Shown here: positions 5,572-6,265 of the stretch, piece by piece
Layout: every line of letters starts with the position of its first letter
Numbering within the stretch: the stretch's first letter is position 1
Source: Phyllobacteriaceae bacterium UBA1059
Lineage (GTDB): Bacteria; Pseudomonadota; Alphaproteobacteria; Rhizobiales; Rhizobiaceae
Direction: 5' to 3'
DNA: 6,265 nucleotides
Assembly (NCBI GenBank): GCA_002316345.1
Contig: DCDI01000138.1
Span: forward strand, 9,024 to 15,288
Made by a program: the position numbers and the translations under genes
Notes under the pieces: model-generated
The model's database searches: none
What the model was told of the DNA's origin: nothing
Seen by the model: the letters and a program-made list of their open reading frames with translations, nothing else

Positions 5572-6265
5572 GAATGGTCCTCCTTGATGAGCGTTGGATT
5601 GGCTTCCGGTGTGCCCAGCGGCTGAAAGCGGATGACGCGGCTGTTGTCGTCGGGATCGACAAGGAAGCTCGCGCGGACGTTGAAGACATCGCGCATCAGC
5701 TGCGCCGTCAGCACCTCGGAGGGCGGGCCGATCTGCACGAGACGACCGCCGTCGAGCACCGCGACGCGGTCGCAGCCCATCGCCTGGTTGAGATCGTGCA
5801 GAGCGACCACGGTTGTGATCGGCAGCGCGCGAACGAGGCCGAGGATCGCCAGCTGATGCTCGATATCGAGGTGGTTGGTAGGCTCGTCGAGGAGCAGGAT
5901 GGTCGGCTGCTGCGCCAGCGCACGGGCGAGATGCACGCGCTGCTGTTCGCCGCCCGATAGCGTGTGCCAGAGCCGCTTGGTCATGGCTGCCATGTCGACG
6001 TCGGCAAGTGCACGACCAACGATGGCGTCATCGCGCGGCGACCATGGCTCGATCGCCGACAGCCAAGGCGTGCGGCCGAGTTCAACCGCATCCTGCACGG
6101 TGATGCGCTCGGCCGTGCCCGCATGCTGTTCCACGAAGGCCAGGATCTGGGCGATGGAACGGCGCGGCATGGCGGCCATCGGCTGACCCTTCAGCGTCAC
6201 CGTGCCGGACGACGGCGCGAGAATGCCAGCCAGCATCTTCATGAGCGTCGACTTGCCGGAGCCGT
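5568..6265 (-). CDS. ABC transporter ATPase, FecE/FepC/HmuV type (partial)
   Basis: This is the C-terminal 232 codons of an ABC ATPase that runs off the right edge; about 30 N-terminal residues are missing. The edge cuts just before Walker A, read as GSGKSTL (6263-6243). Counting from the Met at 6242: a Q-loop Gln39 in AFVEQH; ITVQDAVELGRTPWLSAI (47-64), a stretch typical of iron-siderophore, heme and cobalamin importers; the signature LSGGEQQR (95-102); Walker B ILLLDEP (115-121) followed by TNHLD; and the H-loop His149 in VVALHDLNQAM. All catalytic elements seen are intact. It would power uptake of an iron chelate, heme, cobalamin or another metal complex across the inner membrane with FecCD-type permeases and a FecB-type binding protein, none of which are visible here. 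They would be expected upstream, beyond the edge. The stop overlaps the pseudoazurin start by 4 nt. Confidence 0.92.
   Translation of the reverse strand, partial: GSGKSTLMKMLAGILAPSSGTVTLKGQPMAAMPRRSIAQILAFVEQHAGTAERITVQDAVELGRTPWLSAIEPWSPRDDAIVGRALADVDMAAMTKRLWHTLSGGEQQRVHLARALAQQPTILLLDEPTNHLDIEHQLAILGLVRALPITTVVALHDLNQAMGCDRVAVLDGGRLVQIGPPSEVLTAQLMRDVFNVRASFLVDPDDNSRVIRFQPLGTPEANPTLIKEDHS
5578..5583 (-). promoter_or_regulatory. Shine-Dalgarno site of the pseudoazurin gene, inside the ATPase gene
   Basis: GGAGGA on the - strand sits 6 nt before the pseudoazurin ATG (5571-5569), within the last codons of the ABC ATPase. It allows strong initiation beyond what the ATGA overlap alone would give, which suits a periplasmic carrier needed in larger amounts than an ATPase. 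Confidence 0.75.

Overview
The window is GC-rich, densely coding chromosomal or megaplasmid DNA from a Gram-negative bacterium. The set of protein families points to an alphaproteobacterium, most likely of the rhizobial group (Rhizobiales): an NMT1/SsuA-type ABC solute-binding protein, a short GreA-like factor, an SDR glucose dehydrogenase paired with GH15, and a pseudoazurin. That placement is inference from family content and base composition. I see no transposase, phage gene, tRNA, rRNA, CRISPR array or long repeat.

Layout. The + strand block (1-1741) starts with the last 32 codons of an ABC permease. An exported NMT1-type substrate-binding protein follows after 27 nt, so these two are the end of a nitrate/sulfonate/taurine-type import operon. 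Next comes a 109-nt gap with a good hairpin, then a GreA/GreB-family protein starting at GTG. The - strand block (1758-6265, read right to left) is five consecutive genes: a FecE/FepC-type ABC ATPase cut by the right edge inside its Walker A, pseudoazurin, a class I SAM methyltransferase, an SDR of the glucose 1-dehydrogenase type, and a GH15 glycosidase. The two blocks converge with only 16 nt between their stop codons.

How the genes may work together. In the - strand block, ATPase and pseudoazurin overlap by 4 nt (ATGA), and pseudoazurin and methyltransferase are 1 nt apart. A metal-chelate import module, a periplasmic blue copper protein and a methyltransferase are therefore probably made together. 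A 77-nt gap follows, then a second tightly coupled pair: SDR and GH15 overlap by 8 nt. GH15 enzymes are inverting and release beta-D-glucose, the anomer that glucose 1-dehydrogenases oxidise, so this pair could form a short intracellular route from an alpha-glucoside to gluconolactone.

The most interesting points are the pseudoazurin locked inside a metal-uptake operon rather than next to denitrification genes, the GH15-dehydrogenase coupling, and a GreA-like protein whose coiled coil looks one heptad shorter but keeps its acidic tip. Nothing here proves a wholly new system. Window edges hide the rest of both transport operons.
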